64,000 nt of DNA from Paenibacillus mucilaginosus 3016 (GCF_000250655.1 NC_016935.1:1444001-1508000); one strand, 5' to 3'; shown: positions 44,407-53,944, counted from the first letter of the stretch. Numbers and translations are program-made. The notes: generated by a model not told the origin, from the sequence alone.

Positions 44407-45177
44407 ATGAATACAGGCAGATTGAATGGCAAGGCGGCCCTGGTGACTGGTGCGAGCCGAGGGATTGGAAGAGGCATCGCGGAGCGGCTGGCCCGGGATG
44501 GGGCTGTCGTGGCCATCCACTATGGCAGCCGGAGGGATGCGGCGGAGGAAGCTGCTGCCCGCATTCAGGCGGAAGGAGGTACGGCCTTCCCCGTGGGGGC
44601 GGATCTCGGGAGCCTGGAGAGCATCGAAGCCATGTGGGGGCAGCTGGATGCGAAGCTCACAGAGCTCACGGGTGAAGCCAGATTCGATATCCTGGTCAAC
44701 AATGCGGGGATTGGAACCCGCGGGAAGATCGGAGAGACGACGGAGGCCATGTTCGATGAGCTGATGACGGTGAATGTCAAAGCCCCGTTCTTCCTGATCC
44801 AGGGGGCGCTGCCGAGAATGAGGGACGGCGGGCGCATCATCAACATCTCCTCGGGCGTGACCCGGATTGCCTATCCGGACCTTGCAGCCTACAACATGAC
44901 CAAGGGAGCGCTGAATACGCTGACGCTGACGCTCGCCAAGGAGCTCGGTCCGCGAGGCATCACGGTCAACGCGATCCTGCCGGGGATCGTCGACACCGAG
45001 ATGAATGCCGCCTGGCTGCATGAGCCGCAGGCCTGGAAGTTCGCTTCGGAGATGTCCGCTCTGGGCCGGGTGGGCCAGCCGGGCGACATCGCCGATATCG
45101 CGGGCTTCCTGGCCTCGGACGACAGCCGCTGGGTGACGGCCCAGATGATCGACGCCACCGGCGGTTCGCATTTGTAA
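44407..45177 (+). CDS. Short-chain dehydrogenase/reductase
   Basis: The protein has 256 residues. The cofactor motif is TGASRGIGRGIAERLARDGA and the structural motif is NNAGIGTRGKIG. Catalytic S, Y and K lie in INISSGVTRIAYPDLAAYNM and TKGALN. It is a classical SDR acting on an unknown alcohol or carbonyl in the cytosol. The start at 44407 follows aaggaggag. It is probably induced with the MerR gene from the promoter at 43410. Confidence 0.92.
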   Translation: MNTGRLNGKAALVTGASRGIGRGIAERLARDGAVVAIHYGSRRDAAEEAAARIQAEGGTAFPVGADLGSLESIEAMWGQLDAKLTELTGEARFDILVNNAGIGTRGKIGETTEAMFDELMTVNVKAPFFLIQGALPRMRDGGRIINISSGVTRIAYPDLAAYNMTKGALNTLTLTLAKELGPRGITVNAILPGIVDTEMNAAWLHEPQAWKFASEMSALGRVGQPGDIADIAGFLASDDSRWVTAQMIDATGGSHL

Positions 45178-45288
45178 GCGCCGGGGGGCCGGGAAGCGGT
45201 CGGTTGGGTGCCCGGTATTATCCGTGTTATTTTGCTCCTTACCGGCCTGGGTACCTCATCTTGTCGGAACGAAAGAAAGAGCAATAAG

Positions 45289-45320
45289 AACGCTCTCCCA
45301 TGATCCGGGGAGCGTTTTTT
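45289..45320 (+). terminator. Terminator after the SDR gene
   Basis: AACGCTCTCCC and GGGGAGCGTT pair, followed by six T residues. Confidence 0.85.
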
Positions 45321-45548
45321 GCTTTTGGCAGGGCAGCCGATCGCGAGTCCGCGTCATACTTAACTTAGAATACGCCAATATCTCAAGCCCTCTTACAGAT
45401 ATCTGATGACCCGCCGGATGGCTTTTTTTATTTAAATATACTGGTTGGCGAGCGGTGGAACCTGGAAAAATGCGCGATGATACGGGGAAAATAGGATATA
45501 GAAGGTTGTTGATGACCAACTCTGATTGAATATGAATGAAATTGACTG
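45321..45548. other. Gene-free region upstream of the fructose operon
   Basis: It is AT-rich. No supported gene was found; open frames are short and lack ribosome sites. Confidence 0.4.
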
Positions 45549-45576
45549 TTGACAACGATTTCAAAAGGTATATAAT
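45549..45576 (+). promoter_or_regulatory. Sigma-A promoter of the fructose operon
   Basis: TTGACA (45549-45554) and TATAAT (45571-45576) are separated by 16 bases. Repeated TCAAA/ATAATCA elements follow, which are candidate FruR sites. Confidence 0.8.
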
Positions 45577-45676
45577 CAAATTCAAGCAAAGATAATCATA
45601 AATGAGCAGATATAATCAGGTTAGAGCAAGGTTAGGTCAAAATCATGCGCATTACCGATGGAGGGTGAAGGATTCC

Positions 45677-46471
45677 GTGTTCGGAGAAGAGAGAAAGACG
45701 AAGATCATGGAACGGCTCGAACGCGAGGAACGGGTCGATGTGGTCGAGCTGAGCCAGAGCCTCGAGGTGTCCGAATCCACGGTCCGCCGGGATTTGCGTG
45801 AGCTCGAAGAGGCCGGGCTGCTGAAGCGGACCCATGGCGGCGCGGTGTCGAACAAGATCGCCGTGAAGAACGGGGTGAATCTCGAGCCGAGCTTCCGTGA
45901 GAAGGAAGTGCAGTACCAGCGGGAGAAGCAGGCCATCGCCCGCAAGGCGGTCGAGTGGATCCGCGAGGGAGACACGGTGCTGCTCGACTCGGGAACGACG
46001 ACGTTCTATATTTTGCAGGAATTGAAAGCGTTTCGACAGCTGACGGTCGTCACCAATGCCGTCATCTCTCCCCAGCATCTGGACCACCACCCGGGGATCG
46101 AGCTGATCTTCCTGGGCGGAACGTTCCGGGCTCAGACGCAGTCCATGGTCGGGATGTTCACCGAGCAGAGCCTCGGCCTGATACGGGTGGATAAGTGCTT
46201 TATCGCCACCAACGGGGTGGACCCCGTGCAGGGATTGACGACGCCGACGATGGCCGAAGCGGCGATCAAGCGCAGGATGATCTCCTGCGCACAGGAAGTG
46301 GTGCTGGTTACGGATTCGTCGAAGTTCGGACGGACGCATTTTGCCAAGTTTGGGGAGCTGGAGCAGATCCACACGTGCATCACGGACGCGGGCATCCCCG
46401 AGAATGATATCAAAAGCCTTCGCAGCCGCGGCATTACGGTAGTGACGGTAGATACGGATAGGAATGATTAA
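45677..46471 (+). CDS. fruR: DeoR-family regulator of the fructose operon
   Basis: The protein has 264 residues. The helix-turn-helix is RVDVVELSQSLEVSESTVRR with DLRELEEAGLLKRTHGGAV, followed by a sugar-phosphate-binding DeoRC domain (DTVLLDSGTTTFYILQEL). It likely responds to fructose-1-phosphate. The GTG start at 45677 follows ggagggtgaagg; an ATG at 45602 is upstream without a ribosome site. It leads fruK by four bases. Confidence 0.92.
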   Translation: MFGEERKTKIMERLEREERVDVVELSQSLEVSESTVRRDLRELEEAGLLKRTHGGAVSNKIAVKNGVNLEPSFREKEVQYQREKQAIARKAVEWIREGDTVLLDSGTTTFYILQELKAFRQLTVVTNAVISPQHLDHHPGIELIFLGGTFRAQTQSMVGMFTEQSLGLIRVDKCFIATNGVDPVQGLTTPTMAEAAIKRRMISCAQEVVLVTDSSKFGRTHFAKFGELEQIHTCITDAGIPENDIKSLRSRGITVVTVDTDRND

Positions 46472-46474
46472 ACC

Positions 46475-47431
46475 ATGACCAAATCGGAAGTACTGACGGT
46501 AACGCTGAATCCGTCGATTGACAAGACGATTGTGCTGCCCGAGCTGCGGGTCGGTTCGCTGAACCGGACGTCGGAGGTGCGGCTGGATCCCGGGGGCAAA
46601 GGGATTAACGTAGCCCGCCTGCTGCACGAGTTCGGCGTCGGAGTTACTGCGGCCGGCTGGAGCGGAGGAGCCGAAGGCGAGGCGCTGATGGGCTACCTGA
46701 AGCGGGACGGCATTGCGGCGAGCTTCACCCCGGTGCAGGGCCGGACGCGGACGAACCTGAAGATCGTCGACTCCTCGAAGGAGCTGACGACGGAGATCAA
46801 CGAAGCGGGAGCGGTAGTGACGGAGGCGGAGCTGGCGGCTTTCATCCGGGATTTTACCCTGCTGCTGGAGGATGTCTCGTACCTGATCCTGGGCGGAAGC
46901 ATCCCGCCTGGCGTGCCGGATACGATCTATGCCCGGCTCGCCGGAATTGCCCGGGAGCACGGAGTGAAGACGGTGCTGGATGCGGACGGTGAAGCGCTTA
47001 GGGAAGGGCTGCAAGCGGTTCCGTTCGCGGTCAAGCCGAACATTCACGAGCTGGAGCGGCTGCTCGGCCGGACCTTGGCTTCGGATGAGGAGATCGTCGA
47101 GGCGGCCAGGGAGCTGCTGGGACAGGGCGTGTCGATCGTCATCGTATCAATGGGCGAAGCGGGCTCCATTGCCGTCAGCGGGGAGGAAGCGTACCGGGTG
47201 AATCCTTTTGAGATCACCGTCAAAAGCACGGTGGGCGCCGGGGATTCCATGGTCGCCTGCCTGGTGCACTGCCTGCTGCAGGGCAAGGGACTGCGCGATA
47301 TAGCGGCTTGGACGGCTGCGGCCGGCACCTTGACCGCTTCGAAGGAAGGCACCCAGCTGTGCACGCTCGCCGAAGTGCAGGAGCATGTTCACCGGGTCGA
47401 GGTACATTCAATCGGAGTGCATCCACTGTAA
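46475..47431 (+). CDS. fruK: 1-phosphofructokinase
   Basis: The protein has 318 residues of the PfkB family. The N-terminal TVTLNPSIDKTIVLPELRVG and GGKGINVARLL are typical of FruK, and the ATP/anion-hole end is VKSTVGAGDSMVACLVHCLL with the catalytic D. It phosphorylates fructose-1-phosphate to fructose-1,6-bisphosphate in the cytosol. It begins four bases after fruR and precedes the PTS genes. Confidence 0.95.
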   Translation: MTKSEVLTVTLNPSIDKTIVLPELRVGSLNRTSEVRLDPGGKGINVARLLHEFGVGVTAAGWSGGAEGEALMGYLKRDGIAASFTPVQGRTRTNLKIVDSSKELTTEINEAGAVVTEAELAAFIRDFTLLLEDVSYLILGGSIPPGVPDTIYARLAGIAREHGVKTVLDADGEALREGLQAVPFAVKPNIHELERLLGRTLASDEEIVEAARELLGQGVSIVIVSMGEAGSIAVSGEEAYRVNPFEITVKSTVGAGDSMVACLVHCLLQGKGLRDIAAWTAAAGTLTASKEGTQLCTLAEVQEHVHRVEVHSIGVHPL

Positions 47432-47459
47432 GGCTACATTGGAACTGGAGGAATTCACC

Positions 47460-48845
47460 ATGGAGAAAAAGATATTGGCCGTCACGGCGTGTCCTACGGG
47501 GATCGCTCATACGTATATGTCGGCAGAAGCGCTGGAGCAGGCGGCAGGAGCCCGCGGGATTCCGCTTAAGGTGGAGAAGCGCGGAGCGATGGGGATCGAG
47601 GACGGCCTTACGGACGAGGAGATCCGCGAGGCGCATGCGGTCATTATTGCGGCCGATACGGATGTGCAGGAAGCCCGCTTCGCCGGCAAGAACATCGTGA
47701 AGGTGGCGGTGGCTGAAGCGATCAAGAACCCGAACGGGCTGCTCGATCAGGCGCTGGCCAAGGAAGCTAGGCAGGCCTCCGCAGCCGATGCCATCGCCCA
47801 GGTGGAACAGGCGAAGCAAGAGCGGAGCAAGCAGCGCTCCGGCCTGTATAAGCACCTGATGACCGGCGTCTCGAACATGCTGCCGCTCGTGGTAGCCGGC
47901 GGTCTGATCATCGCGCTGTCGTTCGTCTTCGGCATCGAGGCCTTCAAGCAGGAAGGCACCCTGGCAGCCGCCCTCATGAACATCGGCGGTGGAGCGGCCT
48001 TCGCCCTCATGGTTCCGATTCTCTCGGGCTTCATCGCATTCTCGATCGCCGACCGGGTCGGCCTGGCGCCGGGTCTTGTCGGCGGCATGCTGGCTTCGCA
48101 GCTTGGCGCAGGCTTCCTCGGCGGCATCATCTCCGGCTTCCTGGCCGGCTATATCGCGCAGGGATTGAAGCAGTACCTCAAGCTGCCGAAGAACTTCGAA
48201 GGCCTGAAGCCGATCCTGCTCATCCCGCTGCTCTCCACGCTGACCGTCGGCCTGCTCATGGTCTACGTCATCGGCAGCCCGCTGAAGGCGGTCATGGACG
48301 GCCTGACGGCCTGGCTTACGGGCATGGGCTCGACCAATGCGATTCTGCTCGGCCTGATCCTCGGCGCCATGATGGCGTTCGATATGGGCGGCCCGGTGAA
48401 CAAATCCGCGTACACCTTCGCGATCGGGCTGCTCGGCAGCTCCGTATATGCTCCGATGGCTGCGGTAATGGCCGCCGGCATGACGGCTCCGCTGGGGCTG
48501 TGGCTCGCAACGATGCTGGCACCGAAGAAGTACACGAAGGAAGAGCGCGAAGCGGGCAAGGCGGCTTCCATCCTGGGGATCTCGTTCATTACCGAAGGGG
48601 CCATTCCGTTCGCCGCAGCCGACCCGCTGCGCGTCATTCCAAGCATCGTGGCCGGATCGGCGGTTACCGGGGCGCTGTCGATGGCCTTTAACGTCACGCT
48701 CAAGGCACCGCACGGCGGGATTTTCGTTATGGCGATCCCGCACGCTGTAGAGCATGTATTGTTCTACGCCCTCGCGATTGCAGCGGGCATGGTGGTTACC
48801 GCCATCACGGTGAATCTGCTCAAAACCAACAAAACCACAGCCTAA
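47460..48845 (+). CDS. fruA: Fructose PTS transporter, IIBC component
   Basis: The protein has 461 residues. The IIB domain starts MEKKILAVTACPTGIAHTYM with phospho-cysteine C11. A linker (about 100-120) leads to a IIC domain of about ten segments with FDMGGPVNKSAYTFAIGLLG and FITEGAIPFAAADPLRVIPS, both family signatures. It imports and phosphorylates fructose to fructose-1-phosphate. The start at 47460 follows ctggaggaa. The IIA domain is a separate gene downstream, unlike fused FruA proteins. Confidence 0.94.
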   Translation: MEKKILAVTACPTGIAHTYMSAEALEQAAGARGIPLKVEKRGAMGIEDGLTDEEIREAHAVIIAADTDVQEARFAGKNIVKVAVAEAIKNPNGLLDQALAKEARQASAADAIAQVEQAKQERSKQRSGLYKHLMTGVSNMLPLVVAGGLIIALSFVFGIEAFKQEGTLAAALMNIGGGAAFALMVPILSGFIAFSIADRVGLAPGLVGGMLASQLGAGFLGGIISGFLAGYIAQGLKQYLKLPKNFEGLKPILLIPLLSTLTVGLLMVYVIGSPLKAVMDGLTAWLTGMGSTNAILLGLILGAMMAFDMGGPVNKSAYTFAIGLLGSSVYAPMAAVMAAGMTAPLGLWLATMLAPKKYTKEEREAGKAASILGISFITEGAIPFAAADPLRVIPSIVAGSAVTGALSMAFNVTLKAPHGGIFVMAIPHAVEHVLFYALAIAAGMVVTAITVNLLKTNKTTA

Positions 48846-48869
48846 GGGCTGCTTAAGGAGAGAATAGAG

Positions 48870-49319
48870 ATGAATATTGCAAGCATTCTGCGTACCGAAA
48901 CGATTGAGCTGAACATGACGGCAGCAACGAAGGAAGAAGCGATCGCCAAGATGGCCGCTCTGGTCGGTAACGCCGGCTTCCTCAGCGACCAGGACCAGTA
49001 TGTGAAGGACGTGCTGATCCGCGAGGGCAGCTCGTCGACAGGCATCGGCTTCGGCGTGGCGATCCCGCACGGCAAGTCGTCCGGCGTGAAGTCGGCGGCC
49101 CTGGCCTTCGCGAAGTTCGCGGAGCCGGTGGAGTGGGCGTCGATGGACGGCCAGCCGGTGACGATGGCCTTCCTGATCGGCGTGCCGGTCGAGCAGGCGG
49201 GGCAGGAGCACCTCAAGATTCTGACGACGCTGGCGCGCAAGCTCATCCATGAGTCGTTCCGTCAGACGCTGACGGATGCCGCTTCGGCGGAGGATGTGCT
49301 GAAGGCACTGGATTTCTAA
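48870..49319 (+). CDS. Fructose PTS IIA component
   Basis: The protein has 149 residues of the PTS_EIIA_2 fold. The phospho-histidine is H67 in GIGFGVAIPHGKSSGVKSAA. It passes phosphate from HPr to the IIB domain of the preceding gene. It begins 24 bases after fruA with aaggagaga as ribosome site, and closes the operon. A DTP-type fused HPr is absent. Confidence 0.94.
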   Translation: MNIASILRTETIELNMTAATKEEAIAKMAALVGNAGFLSDQDQYVKDVLIREGSSSTGIGFGVAIPHGKSSGVKSAALAFAKFAEPVEWASMDGQPVTMAFLIGVPVEQAGQEHLKILTTLARKLIHESFRQTLTDAASAEDVLKALDF

Positions 49320-49368
49320 AAAAGAAGAAGCTGTGACGCTTCAGCATAGGTTGGTTGTACGGTAAAAG

Positions 49369-49398
49369 GGACTGCAGCGGAGGCTGCGGTCCTTTTTT
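49369..49398 (+). terminator. Terminator of the fructose operon
   Basis: GGACTGCAGC and GCTGCGGTCC pair with one wobble, followed by seven T residues. Confidence 0.85.
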
Positions 49399-49617
49399 TG
49401 TGGCGCTGGTCGTATTTCCCTGCGGCAGACTGCGGTGCTGGAACCGGATGGGGATTTGGACTTGGTTGTTAAGTGGTTGGTTCTGTGTCTTAGGTGGGCA
49501 CCCGCAAGCTCCTTCGTACAAAAGGATGCGTGTATCGGTTATACACTCCAAGCCAAGCTCTAAGGCGATCTGATCCTGGAATCCCGGCTTTCCTTCGGTC
49601 TTAGACAAACTGTATGC

Positions 49618-49793
49618 GATACAAAACATCATATATAAGTCTAAGCCCCTGTTTTCCCCCGGTTATCTGATGTTTCATATCACTTCTTAGGCATCGCCTG
49701 GCTTTTTTGGCGCATTTATCAACGGATATGATGTTTTTCATCGGATAACCCCCGTAACCATGCTGCTTTTGAATTTATCCGATGCAAAACATC
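49618..49793. repeat. Array of four GATG(n)AAACATC motifs in two stem-loops
   Basis: The copies are GATACAAAACATC (49618), GATGTTTCATATC (49669), GATGTTTTTCATC (49730) and GATGCAAAACATC (49781). Their starts are 51, 61 and 51 bases apart. Neighbours are in opposite orientation, so units 1-2 and 3-4 can each fold into a stem-loop; units 3-4 pair over 19 bases with one mismatch. It resembles a paired REP/BIME arrangement. No gene lies in 49401-49799. Confidence 0.6.
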
Positions 49794-49799
49794 ACAAAG

Positions 49800-50018
49800 T
49801 TATTTCAGTTCGTCCGAATCCGGACGGATCCTGGAAACCGTAGCGCCGTCGAGCCAAAACTCAAGCGTGGTGTGGTTTTGCTTATCGATATACCCGATCA
49901 CCAAGGCGCCCTGTTCGGTACGCCGGTAGCAGCGGTCACCATAAACAGCGACGGCCTTAGCGGCAGGATCTCCGATGCCAAAGAGAGCAAGCAGGCGTTT
50001 GTTTCGTTTCAGCGCCAT
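49800..50018 (-). CDS. Small hypothetical protein
   Basis: The 72-residue frame reads MALKRNKRLLALFGIGDPAA then VYGDRCYRRTEQGALVIGYI and DKQNHTTLEFWLDGATVSRI. It looks like a small beta-rich protein. The frame extends to 50102, but the internal start avoids an atypical head. The ribosome site is weak. No family is recognised. Confidence 0.4.
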   Translation of the reverse strand: MALKRNKRLLALFGIGDPAAKAVAVYGDRCYRRTEQGALVIGYIDKQNHTTLEFWLDGATVSRIRPDSDELK

Positions 50019-50104
50019 AATTACTTGTCCACGCCCCCTTTGGGTGAAAGATACGTAACGGACGCTCGGGCTTAACACAAGGTTGCAGATTTGGCACTTC
50101 AATA

Positions 50105-50217
50105 ACGTCCCTCCATCCGTAGGGCCTCAGGGGCCCACTGGAACCCGCCGCGGGCAGCTTAAAGGACGCTCCCGGTTTGGGAGCGCCCCTGGTTACATCC
50201 GCATATGCAAGTTTAGT
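50105..50217. other. Spacer with inverted repeats
   Basis: GGGGCGCTCC-type dyads (GACGCTCCCGG and GGGAGCGCC near 50165) form a hairpin. No gene is seen. Confidence 0.4.
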
Positions 50218-50221
50218 AGAA

Positions 50222-50405
50222 GCGGGAAGCGAGGGCCTATCTTTTTGGCAGCGACCTTTGTGCGAAGTACAAGGGAGCGTAAAAAGGAGGCCATTAGCTC
50301 TTCGTACTTCCCCTACCAGCGAGGATCTATCTTTTTGATAGCGACCTTTGTGCGAAGCACAACGGAGCGCAAAAAAGATAGACCCGAGCGTTGGAGCGCA
50401 AAAAG
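50222..50405. repeat. Duplicated long-hairpin repeat
   Basis: Two related units share GCGACCTTTGTGCGAAG and TATCTTTTTG. In the second, TCTATCTTTTTG (50327) pairs with AAAAAAGATAGA around an inner TTGTGC-GAA-GCACAA stem. A third partial copy (GGAGCGCAAAAAGATAGACC) follows at about 50394. Base changes inside the inner stem partly keep pairing. The unit sits after the stop codon of the acetylesterase gene, so it may end its transcript. Confidence 0.65.
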
Positions 50406-50427
50406 ATAGACCCGAGCGCCCGAGCGT

Positions 50428-52077
50428 TTACTTGATAAACGCAGCAATCCCCAGCTGCAGATCACGGATGCCTTCGGTCACAAGGCGGGCGATCTGCACG
50501 GCGCCTTCTTCCTTGAAGTGCGTGTTATCCTGCACACCGTTCGGGAAGTTCGGATACACGCCCGGCTCCAGCCACAGGAAGAGAGCCTTCGTCTCCTCGA
50601 TGCCCACCGTGTTGTAGAAGGCGATGCTGCGCGCGTTGAGGTCAAGCAGCTGCACGTTCTGCTCTTCGGCTACCTGCTTCATGGCGGCGTAGTGGTCCGG
50701 GAAGTCGTTCTTGAACAGGCCGTTCGCATCCCAGCTGCGGCGGCCCACCGGCGTGACGAGCACCGGTGTCGCTCCGCGCTGCTTGGCACCGTCAAGGTAC
50801 ATTTTGAGATACTCTTTGTACGTTGTATAAGGAGCCGCATAGCGCTCCGGATTGGACGATGCATCGTTATGGCCGAACTGGACGAACAGGTAGTCGCCCG
50901 GCCGGATCTCGTTCAGGATCGTGTCGAGACGGCCGTCGTTCACGAAGCTGCGGGAGCTGCGCCCGCCGATCGCGCGGTTGGCGAAGATCACACCGTCGGT
51001 GAAGTAGTCACCGATCTTCTGGCCCCAGCCGGCTTGCGGGTAAAAACGCGAATTGTAGGTTTGCACGGTCGAATCGCCGGCCAGGTAAGCCGTCGGCTTG
51101 TCGCCCTTCACGCGGTTCGGCCGCTTTTTGACGACAAGGGAGTTCAGGCGCGGTACGGCGCCGAGCACTTCGATGCTGAGCTGGCCGTCGATCACGGCTA
51201 CGTTGAAGGTGGCGGTGCTGAATTCGCCGGCAGCGGCGGCCAGTGCCCGGGCTCTGTAGATTCCTTCGGCCTTGATGTCCACGAGGTTCGCTTCCGTCTG
51301 GTCGCCGGAGATCAGGCTGACTTCGTAGTCCCCGTTCGGCAGGTCGAGGAGGAACGAGGCGCCGCTCGCACCGAGGTAGTCGCCGCGGAGGGCATCCGGA
51401 GCCCCGCGGTCTGCGCCATAGGTCACCTTCGTCACATCAGAGAAGCCGTAGCCTGTCGAAGCGCTGTAAGAGGTGGTCTGCCTGACCGGCGTGTAGCCCG
51501 GCTCGACCGCCCCCGGACCGAAGTCGAACTTGTGCACGCGGGAGATCTCGATCGCGTTGATCCGCGGCGCCGTGCCGCCGAATTCAAGATCGAGTCTGCG
51601 GTCCGTGACCGGGACCGTCAGCGTCTTCTGGTCGAACTGGCCGGCGGCGGCGGTGAAGTCGGCCGTGATGGAAGCCTCGGCCGTGACGGCGGTGGACGAA
51701 GCTTCGGCACTGTCGCCCGAGAGGACCGTCACCTGGTACTCGCCGTTCGGCAAGTCGGCACGCAGCGGGCTCTTCGGCACGCAGAAGTCGCCGCGCAGCG
51801 CATCCGGAGTGCCGCGGTCAGCGCCGGTCACGAGCTTCGGGTTCAGGAAGCCGTAGCCGGGCGAGGCCTTGTAGAGCGTGGAGGGCAGGAGCCGGACGTA
51901 ACCCGGCGCGGCCGGTCCAGGCCCGCAGTCGAGCAGCAGCTGGTTTCTGGCCGAGAGGGACGTGTCGGCTGCCTGCACGGAAGGGACACCGGCAGGCAGG
52001 CTGCCGGCTCCGAGGGCCGCGCCGAGCAGGACGGCGGAGACGGTTTTGAAGATTTTGCTGCTCATAAGCTTGTACAT
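50428..52077 (-). CDS. Exported rhamnogalacturonan acetylesterase with two N-terminal repeats
   Basis: The protein has 549 residues. A signal peptide (MYKLMSSKIFKTVSAVLLGA, cleavage near VQA-AD) is followed by two copies of a beta-sandwich-like domain: LLDCGPGPAAPGYVRLLPST and FDFGPGAVEPGYTPVRQTTS, each about 135 residues. The catalytic SGNH domain (about 325-549) has GDSTVQT with the nucleophile Ser, FGHNDASSN, and the DNTHF Asp/His pair. CE12 enzymes remove acetyl groups from rhamnogalacturonan I. The start at 52077 follows gaggtg. A cre-like site lies upstream. Confidence 0.88.
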   Translation of the reverse strand: MYKLMSSKIFKTVSAVLLGAALGAGSLPAGVPSVQAADTSLSARNQLLLDCGPGPAAPGYVRLLPSTLYKASPGYGFLNPKLVTGADRGTPDALRGDFCVPKSPLRADLPNGEYQVTVLSGDSAEASSTAVTAEASITADFTAAAGQFDQKTLTVPVTDRRLDLEFGGTAPRINAIEISRVHKFDFGPGAVEPGYTPVRQTTSYSASTGYGFSDVTKVTYGADRGAPDALRGDYLGASGASFLLDLPNGDYEVSLISGDQTEANLVDIKAEGIYRARALAAAAGEFSTATFNVAVIDGQLSIEVLGAVPRLNSLVVKKRPNRVKGDKPTAYLAGDSTVQTYNSRFYPQAGWGQKIGDYFTDGVIFANRAIGGRSSRSFVNDGRLDTILNEIRPGDYLFVQFGHNDASSNPERYAAPYTTYKEYLKMYLDGAKQRGATPVLVTPVGRRSWDANGLFKNDFPDHYAAMKQVAEEQNVQLLDLNARSIAFYNTVGIEETKALFLWLEPGVYPNFPNGVQDNTHFKEEGAVQIARLVTEGIRDLQLGIAAFIK

Positions 52078-52243
52078 GGACTGGAGCACCTCTTTCGGAT
52101 TCAAATGGGTGGGAGCAGGGGCTATTTTACATATTGGGCCTGAGGAAGCAGGGCCGGTTTGGTTCGGTTGAACATGGCGGACATCAATGACTCCTTTGTT
52201 TGAACATGAATAAATAGGCGAAGAAGGCGGCTTCATCCTAAGA

Positions 52244-52257
52244 TGTAAGCGCCTGCA
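52244..52257. promoter_or_regulatory. Possible cre (CcpA) site upstream of the acetylesterase gene
   Basis: TGTAAGCGCCTGCA matches the catabolite-repression consensus except near the centre-right. It would fit repression by preferred sugars; not tested. Confidence 0.4.
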
Positions 52258-52529
52258 AGGAGGTTGCGCGGCAATCCCTCCTTTTTGGGTTAAACTCTGA
52301 TTAGGGCGGTCCCATGGAATCTACTGTAATGGAAAACCGCTTCGAGGTATGTACAAAAATCAGTGTTTTTCCTCCAAAATTCAGGGAATATGTGGATTGG
52401 GTGGTGGGGAATTGTAAGAGTGTGAGTTTCTGCGCGGAGGTAGAAGCCGAAGAGTCCGGGCTGATTTGACGGCGGAGAAGCCTTGGGATAAGGTATGGGG
52501 GATAGCTAAGATACAGCGAGGTGGGAAGG

Positions 52530-53906
52530 ATGGACCTGGACCGGATTCATTCCGTTATCATAAAGCAGAAGGAACATTTCAACCGGGGCGAAACCCGGCC
52601 CCTGGCCGTACGGCAGGCCCATCTTGAGGCACTGCGGCAGGCGGTGAAGCGGTATGAGGCCGAGATCATCGCCGCACTGAGGGCGGACCTCGGCAAGTCG
52701 GAGCTCGAGGCCTATTCGACGGAGATCGGCTTTCTGCTCGAGGAGATTCGCTTCGTGAGCAAGCGGATGAAGGGCTGGGCGAAGCCGAGGAAGGTGAAGA
52801 CAGCTCCGACGCACATCGGCTCCCGCGGCGTTATCATCCCCGAGCCTTACGGCACAGCGCTCATCATCGCCCCTTGGAACTACCCGTTCCAGCTGGCGCT
52901 CTCGCCGCTCGTCTGTGCGATAGCCGCTGGCAATACGGCCGTGCTCAAGCCCTCCGAGCTGACGCCGACCGTCTCGGCTCTGCTCGCCCGCCTCGTGGCT
53001 GATACCTTCGCTCCGGAGGTGGTCGCGGTCATTGAAGGCGGCGTGGAGGAGACGACGGAGCTGCTGCGGCAGCCGTTCGATTACATCTTCTTCACGGGCA
53101 GCGTACCGGTCGGCCGGATTGTGATGGAGGCGGCAGCGAAGCGGCTGATCCCCGTCACCCTGGAGCTCGGGGGCAAAAGCCCGTGCATCGTGCACCGCGA
53201 CGCGAAGCTGGAGCTGGCCGCGAAGCGGATCGCCTTCGGCAAATTCGCCAACAGCGGCCAGACCTGCATCGCCCCGGACTACCTGCTCGTCCATGAGGAG
53301 GTCAAGGATGAACTGCTCCGGCACCTGCAGGCGGCGGTGGAGGAGTTCTACGGCCGGGAGCCCGTGCGCAATCCGGACTACGGACGGATCGTGTCCCGCC
53401 GGCACTATGACCGGCTCGTGCGCTTCCTCGGCGACGGCCGGTCGGTCTTCGGCGGACAGTCGGACGACGAGGCGCTGCGCATCGCGCCGACTGCGCTGGA
53501 TGGCGTCAGTCCGGAAGCGCCGGTGATGCAGGAGGAGATCTTCGGCCCGATCCTTCCGGTGCTGACTTACCGGGAGATCGGGGAGACGATTGCGGCGGTG
53601 AATGCGAAGCCGAAGCCGCTGGCCCTGTATCTCTTCACGGAGGATGCCGGCGTGCAGCGCGAGGTCGTGGAGAAGGTCTCCTTCGGCGGAGGCTGCATCA
53701 ACGACACCCTGATGCACATCGCGACGCCTTATCTTCCCTTCGGCGGGGTGGGGGAGAGCGGGATGGGCAGCTATCACGGGGAGAGCAGCTTCAAGGCGTT
53801 CTCCCATTTCAAAAGCGTGCTGAAGCAGACAACCTTGTTCGATATCGCCTTCCGCTACCCTTCGGCGAAGAACGGGTTGAAGCTCATGCGCAGATTCATG
53901 AAGTAG
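52530..53906 (+). CDS. Class 3 aldehyde dehydrogenase
   Basis: The protein has 458 residues. NAD-binding [15 protein letters not shown] [20 protein letters not shown], the general base in [13 protein letters not shown] and the nucleophile in [14 protein letters not shown] are present. It resembles YwdH/ALDH3 enzymes oxidising long-chain or aromatic aldehydes to acids. No membrane anchor is seen at the C-terminus. The start at 52530 follows gaggtgggaagg; the GTG at 52521 overlaps that site. Confidence 0.93.
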   Translation: MDLDRIHSVIIKQKEHFNRGETRPLAVRQAHLEALRQAVKRYEAEIIAALRADLGKSELEAYSTEIGFLLEEIRFVSKRMKGWAKPRKVKTAPTHIGSRGVIIPEPYGTALIIAPWNYPFQLALSPLVCAIAAGNTAVLKPSELTPTVSALLARLVADTFAPEVVAVIEGGVEETTELLRQPFDYIFFTGSVPVGRIVMEAAAKRLIPVTLELGGKSPCIVHRDAKLELAAKRIAFGKFANSGQTCIAPDYLLVHEEVKDELLRHLQAAVEEFYGREPVRNPDYGRIVSRRHYDRLVRFLGDGRSVFGGQSDDEALRIAPTALDGVSPEAPVMQEEIFGPILPVLTYREIGETIAAVNAKPKPLALYLFTEDAGVQREVVEKVSFGGGCINDTLMHIATPYLPFGGVGESGMGSYHGESSFKAFSHFKSVLKQTTLFDIAFRYPSAKNGLKLMRRFMK

Positions 53907-53944
53907 CCTCTGCGTGCGACGGGCATGCCGCTCGAACACCCAAA

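Noticed and set aside
46023..46036. cre-like TGAAAGCGTTTCGA
   Set aside because: It lies inside the fruR coding sequence with one mismatch. A roadblock role is possible but unsupported.
45632..47047. 471-codon antisense frame over fruR/fruK
   Set aside because: It is a shadow frame; fruR and fruK are clear on the other strand.
47220..49250. 676-codon open frame antisense to fruA and the IIA gene
   Set aside because: It lies opposite well-recognised PTS genes; long antisense frames are expected in GC-rich DNA. It has no domain and its residues are mostly Arg, His and Gln.
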